This document shows, piece after piece, positions 46,247 to 59,001 of a stretch of 64,000 nt of DNA (position 1 is its first letter; every line of letters starts with the position of its first letter). The translations under genes were made by a program, and so were the position numbers. The notes under the pieces were generated by a model. It had not been told where the DNA came from. It saw only the letters and a program-made list of their open reading frames with translations, and made no database searches. Location: the NCBI RefSeq assembly GCF_002078875.1, contig NC_034409.1, forward strand, positions 101,304,679 through 101,368,678. Reading direction: 5' to 3'. Origin of the DNA: Numida meleagris. Lineage: Eukaryota; Chordata; Aves; Galliformes; Numididae.

Positions 46247-49200
46247 AATTAGGGCAAGGGAAAAAAAAATGAGCTCCTTAAATTTGGTATATATGATTTG
46301 CTCTCTGATCAGAAAAAATAATACTTTGATTAGATTCAGAGTTGAGAATGACTGAATTTTTAATTGTAGGAGTTTGCTCCAAGGAAGCAACCTGAATTCT
46401 TCCTTAAACATGGATTTAAATTGTACTTCACTTCTTTCAGAATGAATGCTAACACAGAATAAACAATTTACATTCCAAGATCTGGACTCCATAAATAGAA
46501 TGTGGGAATTTTCTAGTGAGTTTGTCCAGTTCCCTCTAGGAAGTGCCTCACTTTTATGTGAGATTACATTTCTGAATAAATCAGTGTAGGTGTAGATTCA
46601 TTTCCAGGGCAGTCTAAGGCAAACATTTCTATTCAGTGAAATGTTACATGACTTGACAGCCCATGCGAACTCAGACAGATGCATCTGTGATTCAGTTTCT
46701 CATTTATGAACAAGAGGAATAAACAATGCTTTTCTGTCCCACAGTAGTGTCAAGCAAGCACTTTCAAATGTTCAAAACTGGCCCATCATCGTGTTGTCAT
46801 AGTAATATAGGCTATGTAAATAAAATAGCTGGATAGTGAGAATGAGAATATGGTACATAATGCTTCAAAATAGAGGAAGCGAGATTACATAGATAATCAA
46901 AGCAATAACATGGCAAAACCTTCCCTGAAGTGAAACTATGAATTCATATTTCTGTTCTTAATTCATACTTGAAAATATGTTCACTTAGGAAGAAAAAAAA
47001 TTGACTGGAAAGATGCTTAGTAACAAGGACATTTTAAAACCTACATTTCACCAAACACTTAACATTTTACCCCATTTGGAATATCAATTTTCATGGTATT
47101 TCCAGCCAGTGTACATTTTTATTTAAATTGAATTAAACTATTTAGCCACATGTGCATGCCAGTTTAAATAGTGCTGTTTGGAGAACATTATTTTCACCTT
47201 TATTGGACAAAAAGTACCAGAGGAAGTTGCCTTCCCCTGCAAATTGAACCCAGTTGGAAATAAAAGAACTGATATATAGCCAGGCCTGGAAAGTGTGTAA
47301 AATAAAAATCTACTTAGCAGAGAGGTGCACATCTTAAATGCTTCAATGTTGTTATCTTTTAAGAGGATGGAGTGCTTTCTGGGACTATATCCCATGAAAA
47401 TAGCTGAACAGCTGAACTTAACAGAATTTGTGTTATAACTCTGCATGATTCCACAGATAGATATGATTTCTTATAGTATCCATTTAATTTTTGTGGGATA
47501 AAAATGTAACTTATTACTGTATCTCCTATATTCTCCAGCCACAATCAATGTCCCACTACAAGACATTCTGTGTACTGAGTATGTGACGTTGCTGGCCTTG
47601 TGGTTTACAAGCTACACAGACAGATGATGAGGAAAAATACTTGTCATCACCACCTCTGTTTTGTTTGTGAATTGACATCAGAGGGATTTCAGTAAGGTCC
47701 TAGTTGATTCCCTAAATCTATAATGCAACTAGTAAGCTGGCAACAGGTCTCCTGACTTCCAGAAGCATCTATGTATCACATACTCCACAGTAGTTTACAA
47801 ACAGCAGAAGGCACAGATTTCCTGGAAGAGACTTAAGAACAAGTCAAATGAAAAATATAACCAATGTTTGGGGAATTTAACAACTGAAAAATCATCCATA
47901 GGACTATTTCTCTAGAAGTTCGGAGAAATGTGGAAAACATAGCAAGAATACATGTTCTTCCTGAAAAAGAGAAACATTTTCTTTATAAATGATGGCAGGT
48001 GCTTCATACTAAGAAACATTCTTCTCTGTTTTTCATGGTATTCAAGTTCAAAAATGTGATTTGGTCATACAAATTATTATATTTTGAATAATTGTATTTA
48101 TTTTATGATGGAACTGATGATAATATGTACAGTCTTGCTACTCAGAAGATAATACTTTCTCTTCACTTTTTATTCATACAGATATCCTGCAGTCGGCAAA
48201 TTCCAAGGTCTAGCTCCTTTTGAGAGATGTGAGTTATGCAATTACATGAACAAGCCTCATAGTTAACTCAGCTGCATATTTCTTAGGTTCATTGGCGCTT
48301 ATGATACTTCATATTTTTATTGCTGCTTTCCTCTGGTTCCAATTTTTTTTTCCAGTTCTTGTGAACCAATTCATGCCAATGGGGATTTTCATCCCTGAGA
48401 TATAAGAATGAATTAAAAAAAACCTTGGCAGAGATCTCAGACTCAGCAAATATTGCTTTGAAGGCCTGGGGTCCTAATTTCTTTTTTACTCAAACTAAAA
48501 TATATAACTACTATTAATAATGTGGATATCCTTACATTTACTATCAATGACACAAAACAGTCAGCAAACCATTCAAAAGTGAAAGTCTGGCTTTAAGAGA
48601 GTCATTTGTGAATCTTTGGGTATTTTTTCTTTCATTCCTTTCTTTTCTCAGTAGTTTTTATTTTAAATTCATGGGAGCTGACTCTGGCAGCATAGCACCA
48701 ATGTGCCAAGCAAAATCTGTCTGCAGGAAGAGAAATCATATCCTTCTTAGTGAGCACTACCACAACTTTACAGAAGGGTAGAAAGGATAGGATATTCACG
48801 TCCTTTGCAGAATAGTAGGTAGGTTACAAACTAGCTTCACCAGGAAATCAGGTTTGCCTCCACCAGCTTCCACCAGATTTTGCAGTAGATAAACTTGACT
48901 TAAAGCAACTTTTTCTCATTTCTTCATACTGAGAAGATTTCAGGTCAGTCTCTAACACTGTCTGTGTTGTTCTCTCAGGCCTCAAAGTCCTCTGGAAGGC
49001 CCATTTCATTTAACATGGCTTCAGTTACTACCAGAGTAAGATTTAGCTCAGATAATCTCTCATTTAATTAATAGAATATCCACAAAGAAAAGTTTATTTG
49101 ATATGTATACAATCTCCTGGAAACCAACTTTGTCCCAGGGACAATTGAAAAAATACTTTATTTCTAATTTGTAAACATATCCAAATAAAGTAAATATATT

Positions 49201-52152
49201 GAATGCTGATATTGAATGAATGATTGAATAAATCAAATATATTGAAGATATGACCAGAAAATTTACTTATTTAAGATAATAAATTGGGACCAGAAGTAGT
49301 TAAAGGATCCCAAATCACATCTATACAATGTAAATTGTAAATCTTTTTATCCTTCAAAATTCAAAGCTGAGTTTTTTCAACAATGGATATGCTGACAAAG
49401 TGACTTAGGCGCACAAATGTGAGGGAAATTCTGGTTCCATTGAAGTTAAGGGATTTCCATCTCTAACAACTACCAGTAATGTCAGGAGGTGAAGGAAATC
49501 ATTACTTCCCAGTAGATTCTCCAAACCCAGCTAACATGAATGTGACATAGAATTCATAGGTACTAGTTATAAGCATATGAAAACTAAGAAAAAGAGAAGG
49601 AACGGTATTCTATGATAAAGCAGAATTTCTGAATAATAGAGAACTCTGTGTGTTTTATTTTACAATTTAATACTTGTTTGGACAATTGTAAACCCATAAA
49701 TGACCAACTCAGGGAAAAACAAACAAACCAAACCACCAAAATCAGAGGAAAGGTCTCTCACTCTCTCTCAAAAAAGTTAATCCTTTTTTCTACCTTCCTT
49801 ATTTATTAGAGATCTATTTAACTGATACTAATATCTGACAGTTGCCATCTGCTGCTATTGCACTGGATTTCAAAAAGAATTTGCTGATTTTCTTCAAAAT
49901 AATCATAAGCCTCTGGATTTCTACTTTGTCCACAGCTAATGTTGAGGTATATCACAAAAAAAACCCCTACAATTTATGTTTCTAATCTGAAAGTTAAAGC
50001 GTTGAAGCTGTGGAAGACCAACATTCACACGAACCATTGACTAAGAAAAAACAGGCGTGTGCCTCTAGGAGTGTTCACAGTCTAACAAAGTCAAAAACTT
50101 CAAGAATAGAAAGGAAAAGTTTGAGTACTAATCAATTTTAAACAGTTATATTGCATTAAGCAATCTAAACTTCTGGTTGAAAATAATAATCTTAGAATTT
50201 ACTATGTATATGACTAATTTTTGTATTGAAACCAAATGTTTGTTAGTCATAATCCAGAAATAACCAGAATCAATGGCGTATAGCTTGATTTAAACCTTTT
50301 AATGATATCGTGATGTCATTTGTTCAGATGAGACTTTTTCTCTGCTCAGAATTTTTGCATGTCTTACTCAAGTGCTCTAAGATGCATTTTCAAGTATTTG
50401 AGAAGTAGATAGCAGTCTTCTTCTATTCCATGTCTTTAATTAAAAACAAACAAACAAACAAATAAAAAAAACCCCAAAACATTACCAATCACAGATCAAT
50501 GAATGTTTCATATTTCCATCTACATGGATATCTTTACACTTACTAACAACTGGCAAGGATCATCCATGTAATTACTTTTTTTTGTTATTGTTGCTTAGAC
50601 ATATTATTGCTGACAAAGTAGCACCTTCAGAGGTGATTTTCTTTCTCATGTAATACGAAAAAAATCTAAAAGCATCGGTTCAAAACCTTAATACTAAAAC
50701 AGCTGCAGAAAATCAAGAAAATAAGACCAAATCCCTATATATGTGTGGACCAGAGGTGTAGAGACAAACTACTGCAGGGAGAAATAGTCTGTTTTCTATA
50801 TTACATAACTGCCACATGAATCTGATGCTCTTGTTTCTGAGGATAGCATTAAGATGATCATAGGAAAGAGAAATGATGCACATAAAGGAGGGCTTTGATT
50901 ACATGTTAAAATTAATTTAGACATTAATGAAGTGGGACAGTGAGTCTCAAGGCCAAGAATGTCAACATAAAATTATGTGTTAATTTCTTTTAAAATAAAC
51001 TTATCAAATTCCATTGAAAGGGAAAAGAACAATATGGTTGCTACTGGAGTTATACTGCTATATATTGGCAATTAATGCTCTACTTTTCTTATGTGGTTGT
51101 AAATAAGGCCTTATATAATGGGCTATTGTCACAAGTAAATTAGAAATGATATTTTAAAGTAATAACAATGTCTGTGTAATAACAATAACTGTGAATATAT
51201 GCTTCATATTTATTGAGATTATATATTCAGGAGATTCTATTCTGACCTATTTTAATACTCCCCACCATTAACCAGGCTGTCTTTTTTGTCCAATTGTACA
51301 GTTTTCAGAGACAATCATAATCTATTTGGAAAATAAGGTGACCCTCATATATACAGTTTTTGTTTTCTGATATTCAGAGCTTTAAGTGGTTTGGTCTCTT
51401 GGAAAATGAGAAATACGTCCTTTCAAGTAGTAGAAATTATTCACATCTTTCTTACAAGGAACTTGTTCTCACCTTGCTCTTCTGAAACACACACATGCTT
51501 AAAATAAATGTGTTTATTTTCTGTTTTTAACTTGAGGTACAGTAGCATGCAGGAAAATCTTTCTAGGGTTGTGGAGAGAAGACTTTTTCTGTCTAAATGG
51601 GAATGATAAGAGTTTTTAAAAAGGACTGGTAAAAGAAATGGTCTGGCTGTACGAAGGTACATATGGACCTGGAATGCCAAAGTGCTCTAGAAAAGGTGAA
51701 GTGTTGATAAAGGAGATGGTCAAGAGGCCGCAAAACATTTTATTAGGTGGACCATTTATCATAAATATCACCAATGAAAGGGTCATCTGTGTCATGTGTG
51801 ATGACATTACACACACATAGCAACAGTGTTCTTCCTTTTTTAGCGTTTGTCTTTCTCCAGAATTATTTCCTTTTTACAGCATTAATCACATTTTTCTTCA
51901 AGAGAGCAGTGATGCAGAAGCTTTGGAGTGTAGATGTAAACAAATAGCATACGACCCATACAATCCTTTAGAACTCAGTGGAATAGGAAAACACAACAGT
52001 GGCATAAGTGGATGCACTGTGACATTCTAGACATGAGTCATGTGAAAGTTGTGGCAGGTCTTAATAAGCATGCAGCTTTTAACTTCAAGTGCCAGTACAT
52101 TCAGGTGAAAAGGTTATCTCTTATGTTAAATAGTTTTTTATTACATTAGTTG
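46247..52152. other. Intergenic, no gene or clear repeat
   Basis: 5.9 kb of AT-rich sequence with only short unrecognised frames (105 codons at 46175-46492 - partly antisense to the CR1 just upstream, 102 codons at 47138-47446 -). An A-rich AAACAAACAAAC tract lies at 50438-50480 and interrupted ATATTGAATG units at about 49195-49245. Confidence 0.45.
50438..50480. repeat. A-rich (AAAC)n tract
   Basis: AATTAAAAACAAACAAACAA continues into A8 and ACCCC. The same opening occurs at 28292. Confidence 0.85.
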
Positions 52153-52622
52153 TTTGAGCAGGTCCAGAGGACAGCCATGAAGATGATCAGAGGGCTGGAG
52201 CACCTCCCCTACGAGGACACGCTGAGAGTTGGGACTCTTCAAACTGGAGAAGAGAAGGCTCTGGGGGGACCTTAATGTGGCCTTCCAGTACCTGAAGGGG
52301 ACCTACAGGAAAGCTGGAGAGGAACTTTTCATAAGAGCACATAGTAACAGGACAAGGGGAAATGGTTTTAAACCGGAAGAAGGTAGGTTTAGACTAGATA
52401 ATAGGAAGAAATTCTTTACTGTGAGGGTGGTGAGACACTGGAACAGGTTGCCCAGAGAAACTGTGGATGCCCCCTCCCTGGAGGTGCTCAAGGCCAGGCT
52501 GGATGGGGCTGTGAGCAACCCGGTCTAGAGGGAAGGGTCCCTGCCTGTAGGAGGGGAGTTGGAACAAGATGACCTTAAAGGTACCTTCCAACCCAAACCA
52601 TTCAATGATTCTGTGATTCTGT
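52153..52622 (+). mobile_element. CR1 LINE, 5'-truncated, long 3' end
   Basis: Plus-strand CR1 of about 470 bp. The 99-codon frame at 52229-52528 retains the ORF2 C-terminus almost whole: [59 protein letters not shown], then LEVLKARLDG. Just upstream, [17 protein letters not shown] is encoded in another frame, so a small indel near 52227 breaks ORF2. The 3' UTR and tail (AATGATTCTGTGATTCTGTA) are well kept. It is among the best preserved CR1 copies in the window, but too short to be active. Confidence 0.96.
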
Positions 52623-54778
52623 ATATGAATTCCAGAATTCTTATCATTAAATATATAGGTATTTCAGGCTAAGTTTAAAATATATTTGAAGTTTAGATTT
52701 AGAGAAAACTGAGAATGCTTAGATTTATGAAACCGTTTGAAAATATACTTCTATGCATGTCTCATATTAATTAACATGTAGCTCCAGTAAACTATAGCAA
52801 AAAGTACAGCAGATTCTGATGCCCTTCAAAAACAGTATAGTGACCATTTAGAATTCATGAAGTTTAAGTCAGATTTTCATAAAGGTAACCAGTGTGGGAC
52901 TACTTTGTAAAGGCATATTTAAAGAAATGCCCACGATAATAATGTGCAAATCAAAGAAATAATCTGTGAACTTCCTCAAAATTTCTTATTAAGAAACATA
53001 ATAAAGGAAAGAAGTGAAGAAGGATATAGTAGACTCCATTCAACAGAAATCAATGTGTTTCAAACGGATAAAAAAGTATTTATCAACAAGAAAAATAAGT
53101 GTGCTAAAAATAACTTTGAGACACCAGTGTAAAGATTTGTAGATGATTTTCAAAAACTCTTTGGTGCTGACTTCCTAAGTACTACATGGGAAATACTGCC
53201 TTTCCAAAAAGTATTGTCAGCCTATTCAGAAAAGACAGTGGATAAGTCCATCTCCAGACAATAGCTTCTATTCTTAATATCTCCTGCATAGCTACATTTC
53301 TTCTGAAGAAATAAATGTGTGAAAATAAACATGGACATTCATCTGTTTAATGTGCCCAAGCATCTGAAAAGTGTATTAAAATTAGCATTCTATATGCTTT
53401 TTATCCCAGCAGGTAATTTTTGCATGGTGTGTCTGTACCCCTTTTACATGTAGGCCTTCAAGAAGAGTGCAATTAAATAATTACTTAGTTTTTCTGTGTG
53501 TAGCAATGGCAATGCCTTCAGCAGAACCAATTTACATTCCCTGCTTCTCTCAGTATTTTGCATAATTATATCAAATAGATATGTTAGTTATAATTAAACA
53601 TTTATGTGATTTTCTGTTCTCCTCTTTGATGTCTTTAATCAGCTTACTAGAACACCAGTAAGAGTGAGAATGACCTTAGATTAAGGTGGAAGGAAACAAA
53701 TGTAGATGCTGTCCATGGAAAAAGCACCAGGGGAGTTGAACACAAGGTCTTGGGATGAGGGGAAAAACTATCCAGTGACTCTCTCAACTCAGCATTCTTG
53801 AACTGTAACTCTACAAAACTCCTCAACTTTGCAGGTCCAGAGCCATTTCAACATCTCAGCTGGGTGACCCTAATACTTAGAAAATGTATGTTGTTTTAAG
53901 CATGCCTTGGAATAATAATAACTGGCACAAGGAGGTATGGAAGGTGATAAGTAATACATAAAATCTCTATGAACGATACTAATAAATAAATAAGTAGAAT
54001 AATATTGTAACCAGCATCAACACAAGAACTAAAGTACAGAACAATTACAAATGATAAGAAGAAATAATGCCATTAAATAATTCCTCTTTGTTATCCTTCA
54101 AAGTGTTCATATGAAGACATTCATCAGTGTTATATATGGATTTCTAAGGAACTGCTGTTTCAGTAGGCTTGCATGTTTATCCCCAGCTCCTTGAAAAATC
54201 TATAAGTAGAAGAAATATCATCTGAAAGTCAGATGAACATAAATAAACAATGCCAAATCACAGATTTCAGTTAGACTATCTTTTTTCTGATGTAAGGCAG
54301 AAGCTTGCACAAAGCATGAAAACATGAAAAAAATGAAAAACTGTATTTGAATTATTATAGGGATAAGTAGTTTTCAGATCAAAACATGACAGTTTTCCTT
54401 TTAATCTTGATATATTATTGAATTAATAATTCTTTGCTCATGACAGCTCATCCAAACTTACTGTCGGAGACCAAACATACAGGAGAAAAGCCCAGTACCC
54501 TCAAGTTGCTCATCTGAGTAGAAACATTTGGAGCTGTCTCTGCTCCATCCTCCTTAGACTGGAAGGCACAGAAAACCTTTTGTCAAGGTAAGACTATATC
54601 TGAAAAATGAACATCCTTGCAGCTGAGAGGAGTGGGGGAAAGGCAAAAGTACTTTTCCCCACTTTTCTAAACCATGACATGATGTAACATAATCTTTCCC
54701 ATAGAAATCTAGGGTCCTGAGTGAAAATTTGGAATTGAAGAGCAAAGTGGTGTAAATAAATTTATGTTTGATATTTAC
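52623..54778. other. Intergenic, nothing recognised
   Basis: AT-rich with unrecognised short frames (62 codons at 52944-53132). An AAATAAATAAATAA run at about 53982-53992 is the only low-complexity patch. Confidence 0.5.
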
Positions 54779-55160
54779 ATATGAAAGACTGAGAGACCTG
54801 GAACTATTTAGTCTGGAAAAGAGAAGAATGAAAGGGGATATACAAACACTTCTAAAGGGCAAATATCAAGAGAATGGGGCAAGGCTCTTTCTGGTGCTGC
54901 CCAATGACAGAACAAGGGGCAATGTGCACAAACTGGAACACAGGAAGTTCCACTTGAACATGATAAAGAAGTACTTTACTGTGAGGGTGATGGAGCACTG
55001 GAACAGGCTGCCCAGAGAGGCTGTGGAGTCTCTCTGGAGATATTCAAAACCCTCCTGGATGCTCTCCTGTGCCCCTGCTGTGCTTCAGCAGGGGACTGGA
55101 TTTGTTGATCTCCAGAGGTCTCTTCTAACCCCAGCCTTCTGTGATGCTGTGATTCTGTGA
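54779..55160 (+). mobile_element. CR1 LINE, distinct subfamily, 5'-truncated
   Basis: The frame at 54768-55160 carries [40 protein letters not shown], then [31 protein letters not shown] and [13 protein letters not shown] mark a different subfamily from the copy at 52.2 kb. A deletion after VES (expected PSLEVF) shifts the frame, and the 3' UTR reads CAGCAGGGGACTGGATTTGT, then CTTCTAACCCCAGCCTTCTG and GTGATTCTGTGA. Confidence 0.94.
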
Positions 55161-57260
55161 TATCTATATCAACAGAAATTATAGCTTTCCCAGTTATTTT
55201 TAATCATGACATTTACAATGCTGTCAAAGAAAAAATGAGGATGTCTAAAATCCTCATTTGAACTATCGCATTTTACTATCTCAATCACAACAATTTTTTT
55301 TTTTTTAATTTTCTCACCTGCCCACCTTCTTTCTCTCAATTTATATATTCTAAGAAATAGCTCATTCAAGGACTTGACTTCACCTGCCCCCAGTGTTTCT
55401 CTGTTACTACAGTAGAAACAATGAGTAGATGAAAAAATATTCTTTTCCCCATAGGTCACTCTCACGTTGCACTCCAGAGGGCACCCATGAATGAATGGCA
55501 AATGGCCATCTAGATAGTTGCCAAATGCCATTAGTCAATGAACCAGTGTGGCAACATTGAGAATTGTGACAGGCATGATTTAATCTATTGTTTGGTAATC
55601 AACTTCATCTATGGATGTTCTTCAATTGTTATAAGTTCAAGAATTATTGTTAGTATTTTGGAGCAGAACAGTTAAGAGAATGTCTCACTTGATAGTCACA
55701 AATAGTTCTTTTCTTCAGTCAAAGAGGTAACCATTTCATGATTATTTGAAAGAACAGATTATGTCAGCTACACCTAACAATACAAGCTTTGTCTCAGTGA
55801 ATACTACTTTCTCCCAACCTACTCTCCTAAAACTCTGTGCAATGATTGGAGGTTACTCACTGGGATCAGTGGATAATAACACCATTCATCCACTGTCTGA
55901 TTCAGATTTAATAAGTAGAATGGCTTACCCCTCAATTAAAGGGCAATGTTACTTCTGCTGTTTACTGTTCCTGTGATTTACAACCTAGTATTATAAAACA
56001 TTCACTCCCATCCCCAGTTCCTTCACCCCAAATACTCCCCCATCCCTTTCTGTTCAGTATGCAATAGCTGATTATTTCATACTTGACCTTATCTTTTGAG
56101 TGAAGACAAATTATTCATTTGAAGGAATGAATCATTTTGTCTATTTTAGAAAGTGGACATTCAAAAGTTTTAAACTATTCTGAATTTATATTGTCTGGTT
56201 CTGAGGATGAAACTCTCATTCATAACTTTTCAGATTGCTAAGTATAAAGATATAAAACTAGAGACCTTCAGAGACTGAAAAGCTAACTCCCAAAGAAAAT
56301 AGAAATATAGGTAGAAAATATCAATGCTTTCTTAGATAACTCAAATGTGTTGCTCATATTGAAGTTATAAGACACAATGAAACTGTTATTTGTTGACAAA
56401 ATACAATTTTTTCCTCTGTTTTCAATGGCATATCTTTTTAGTTTCTCAATACTTACACTGTTTTTCATAATTGTTGCATTATTCAAAATATTACTTCTCA
56501 AATAATTTGTGGAAGTAAAGCAGAGTTGCTACCTAACTATGAGGCAAATTGGGATTGGAAAATTGTGCCATCCTTCCTCTAAACTCTTGGTAGATAAAAG
56601 TGTCCTGTAGTCATTCTGAATTCCTACTTTGAGACTTGAGGTCTAAGGAGATTAAAATTGTACATTGGAGAGAGAAGAAAAGATCTCTGCTTCCTGACAA
56701 CTTGATCTAGTAAGACTTGTTGCTACAGCAAGGTGCTGGAGACCTCAGGTCATACTCTGACATGTAAGGAGCTGCATAATAATAGGAAACATTCCTTCCT
56801 GCCTATCATCTTAGCCCAGCAAAGTAGTAGATTGGGTCCCATGCTATATACTCAAAGTTTTTCCATATTTGGGCACAATTTCTATGCAAATCACTTGTAC
56901 AACCTATTGGTGTTGTCAGTCCAAGTAACTGAGGAAATTCAGAGAAGGCTGTGCGAAACTGTAAAAGCTTCTTTAATTTATCTATTCTCAGTCTCATGCC
57001 TCAATTGTTAGATATCCTGTCAACACTAAAGGGAGTTGTTCAAGAGGCAGAATAATATGACCTATACTTGTATTTTATAGATAGATAATAGCACAAAAAT
57101 TGTATGGATTGAAGCATTGTGCTTGGAGTAATACAAACTGAATTTAAAGAATATAAAGAAGATCTGGAGAGTAGAAACAAATAAAATTTCCAGCATGTTG
57201 TATTGCTGAGATCCAAATATATAGTTGAAAGAAACTGAGCATTTTACTGGTCCCTACACT
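55161..57260. other. Intergenic, no gene or clear repeat
   Basis: AT-rich. The 120-codon minus frame at 55169-55531 includes a lysine run from a T tract and has no recognised domain. The 91- and 76-codon frames are likewise unassigned. Confidence 0.45.
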
Positions 57261-57342
57261 AGAATCATAGAATCATAGAATTAGCTAGGTTGGAAAAGAC
57301 CTACAAGATCACCTAGTCCAACCATCCACCTACCAACAATAA
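57261..57342 (-). mobile_element. CR1 LINE 3'-tail fragment
   Basis: AGAATCATAGAATCATAGAA, then TAGCTAGGTTGGAAAAGACC and AAGATCACCTAGTCCAACCA are the reverse complement of a CR1 tail and terminal UTR. Only about 80 bp remains. Confidence 0.92.
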
Positions 57343-57482
57343 CAGGGAGATGGTAGCAGCCAACCTGATACTATTTCAGTTGCCACTAGGTAATTTTGAT
57401 CTTCGTCTGAAGAAAAATATACATGTTGGACATTGAAACAATAAGCTGATTTTCTCCACAGACAATACCGTGGCTAATAAGT

Positions 57483-57682
57483 CACAGAATCACAGATTCT
57501 GCCCAGAGAGGTTGTGGATGCCCCATCCCTGAAGGTGTTCAAAGCCAGGTTGGATAGGGTCCTGGTCAATCTGGTCTAGTACTTGATCTAGTGGTTGACA
57601 ACTCTGCTTGTGGCAGGGGGGTTGGAACTGGATGATCCTTGAGGTCCCTTCCAACTCAAGCCATTCTATGATTCTATGATTC
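57483..57682 (+). mobile_element. CR1 LINE 3' end, preceded by inverted tail scrap
   Basis: The body is TGCCCAGAGAGGTTGTGGAT, GTTCAAAGCCAGGTTGGATA, GTGGCAGGGGGGTTGGAACT, GGTCCCTTCCAACTCAAGCC and two ATTCTATG octamers, a plus-strand CR1 3' end. Directly before the body lies CACAGAATCACAGA (57483-57496), the CR1 tail octamer in reverse complement, so the 5' junction joins an inverted tail fragment to the truncated body. Confidence 0.93.
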
Positions 57683-57966
57683 AGATTCAACTCCCAGTGG
57701 GCTTTGGCTTTCCTAGCGCTGGCCTTGCACAATGGGATACTGGCTCTATAATCCTGCTGAGTCACGTGTCCTTTCTTACATTTCTTGTATGCTTCTTTTT
57801 TGTGTGTTCTTTTTTGATGTGTTCAGTCAGAAAGGAGTCTGACTGCAAAAGGGGTTAGCATTGTAACAACTCATGCTGTTATCAAAGACCCCTGAAAGGT
57901 TTTCTGAATTATTCATATCAATACAGCTCTGGGAATGAAAAATTGGTGAGGGAAGGGGGTGCTCTG

Positions 57967-57986
57967 TTTTTTTTTTTTTTTTTTTT
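57967..57986. repeat. Poly-T run (20 T)
   Basis: Twenty uninterrupted T. No retroelement body adjoins it. Confidence 0.9.
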
Positions 57987-58974
57987 GATCATAAGAAAAA
58001 ACCTTCATAACTTTGTCATAAATGTAAAATGGTGAGATGGCCTATTGATTTAATTGAGGGTAATTTAGCTACCTAGCATTATTAAATGTCATGAAAATTT
58101 GTAATTGATTTATTCCATCTTTATGCATATGTCAGAGACAGTTTTTAGTCAATAAGCCTAAACAAAGAGAAATTAATGGTACCATTTAAGACTTCATGAA
58201 GTTCAAGAAAGTTGCATTGTACAGTAGTGTTAGAAAAAGACAGAAAAGAAATTACATCATTTAGAATGTCCAAAATGAATAACATGACTAAATTTTGAGA
58301 CTACCACCATAAGCATCTTTTTAATCTGAATTGTGCATTGCCTTATTTCAACCTAACTTTCATAGTTTTTTTGATTGAAATCAACTCATTGCCAAGATAT
58401 ATGTTTCAACTTTTTTTTTTAAGATGGCCAATTATCTGCAGATGCACTGTATAAACCTCAGTGTAAAGCATCAGGTAAACACAGTTGTGTTAAATTTACA
58501 TTTTCCAGTCAATGTACAAAATAACCTAACATTAAACTGTAATCTATTGTAAGATTCTGGAAAATAATTAGATCAAATAAAACTAGTCTTCTGCCAGGCC
58601 ATATTTCCTTTAACATATAATTCATTCAGCTAATGCTAACAAACTTCAGAATAGTATAGAAGCATGCCATGGAAGAAAATCTCCTCTCTCAGAATTATTG
58701 TATTATAATTAAATGGTTAAAAATTATGGTGTCAAGGAAGATTTAAGATTAATCCAGATGGATCTGCCAGATCTAAAACAGCATTCTGTCTGGTAAATTA
58801 GGAATGTCTTCTAATCTAGCTAATTTAGTTATATTTATACAAGGAAGGGCTGTGGAGCTGTCCATAAATACAGAATAAATAACATCATATACATCTGTTT
58901 TGGCCTTTCTATTTAATTTTCTGCTGATCTATGTGGCTTTTAAAATTATATATGTACTTGAGAAAGCAAATACG

Positions 58975-59001
58975 TGTGTGTGTGTATACATATATATATA
59001 A
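58975..59001. repeat. (TG)n-(TA)n compound dinucleotide run
   Basis: GTGTGTGTGTGTATACATATATATATAA, a short compound alternating purine-pyrimidine tract. Confidence 0.9.

Noticed and set aside
55169..55531. 120-codon minus-strand frame
   Set aside because: It contains a KIKKKK run from a T tract and has no domain; treated as chance.
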